Below are positions 5,897-5,976 of a stretch of DNA of 5,976 nt, piece after piece. The notes beneath the pieces were generated by a model. It did no database searches and was not told where the DNA came from. It saw only the letters and a list, made by a program, of their open reading frames with translations. The stretch's first letter is position 1. Each line of letters begins with the position of its first letter. The stretch comes from an uncultured Pseudomonadota bacterium (lineage in GTDB: Bacteria; Pseudomonadota; Alphaproteobacteria; RUG11792), in contig CACYDS010000005.1 of the NCBI GenBank assembly GCA_902773285.1, forward strand, positions 1-5,976. Direction: 5' to 3'. Both the position numbers and the translations under genes were made by a program.

Positions 5897-5976
5897 AGCC
5901 TGGCAACGTCCTACTTTCCCCTATGCATAAGCAAGAGTATCATCGGCGCAGGATGGTTTCACTATCGAGTTCGGAA
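5897..5976 (-). rRNA. rrf: 5S ribosomal RNA, 3' part (5' end beyond the window)
   Basis: Read on the minus strand, the sequence begins with the conserved CCGAAC segment, continues through GTGAAAC, GCGCCGATGATACT and GGGAAAGTAGGACG, and ends in TTGCCAGG, the 3' strand of the terminal 5S stem. About 80 of roughly 115-120 nt are present; the 5' end lies to the right of the window. The exact 3' end is uncertain by 1-3 nt because the pairing strand is not visible. The ending resembles alphaproteobacterial 5S rRNA. It would be the last gene of an rRNA operon transcribed leftwards. Confidence 0.93.

Overview
The window is AT-rich bacterial DNA with short intergenic gaps. It most likely comes from an alphaproteobacterium of the host-associated, reduced-genome kind (Holosporales or Rickettsiales-like). 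The placement is inference. It rests on the 3' part of a 5S rRNA with an alphaproteobacterial-looking end, a ComEC with the short alphaproteobacterial-type C-terminus instead of a full metallo-beta-lactamase domain, the base composition, and an intergenic sequence matching the alphaproteobacterial CtrA box. No genus can be named from the sequence alone.

Layout: (1) 84-1496, plus strand: tRNA-Gly(CCC), then prmA (ribosomal protein L11 methyltransferase) starting 14 nt after the tRNA CCA, then a small membrane protein resembling MreD whose start overlaps the end of prmA, then a 14-codon ORF that may be a remnant gene start. (2) 1513-5180, minus strand: a two-gene unit in which an exported beta-lactamase-fold serine hydrolase is followed after 32 nt by comEC, the inner-membrane DNA-uptake channel. 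The comEC ribosome binding site is an extreme G-run. (3) 5181-5240: a 60-bp divergent control region with an exact TTAA-N7-TTAAC motif. (4) 5241-5798, plus strand: an unrecognised protein with one N-terminal membrane helix and a long disordered, charged tail. (5) 5807-5976, minus strand: an intrinsic terminator and the 3' part of a 5S rRNA gene, the end of an rRNA operon lying to the right.

The genes do not form one obvious pathway. prmA with the tRNA is translation housekeeping, the MreD-like gene and the serine hydrolase point to the cell envelope, and comEC to DNA uptake. The most interesting points are the CtrA-like box between the hydrolase/comEC unit and the membrane-anchored protein, which would tie DNA uptake and an envelope enzyme to the CtrA regulon; the G-rich mirror-symmetric comEC ribosome binding site; the tRNA-prmA arrangement without a Shine-Dalgarno; and a roughly 40-residue insertion in the serine hydrolase. 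I found no CRISPR array, insertion sequence or clear novel defence or mobile system.
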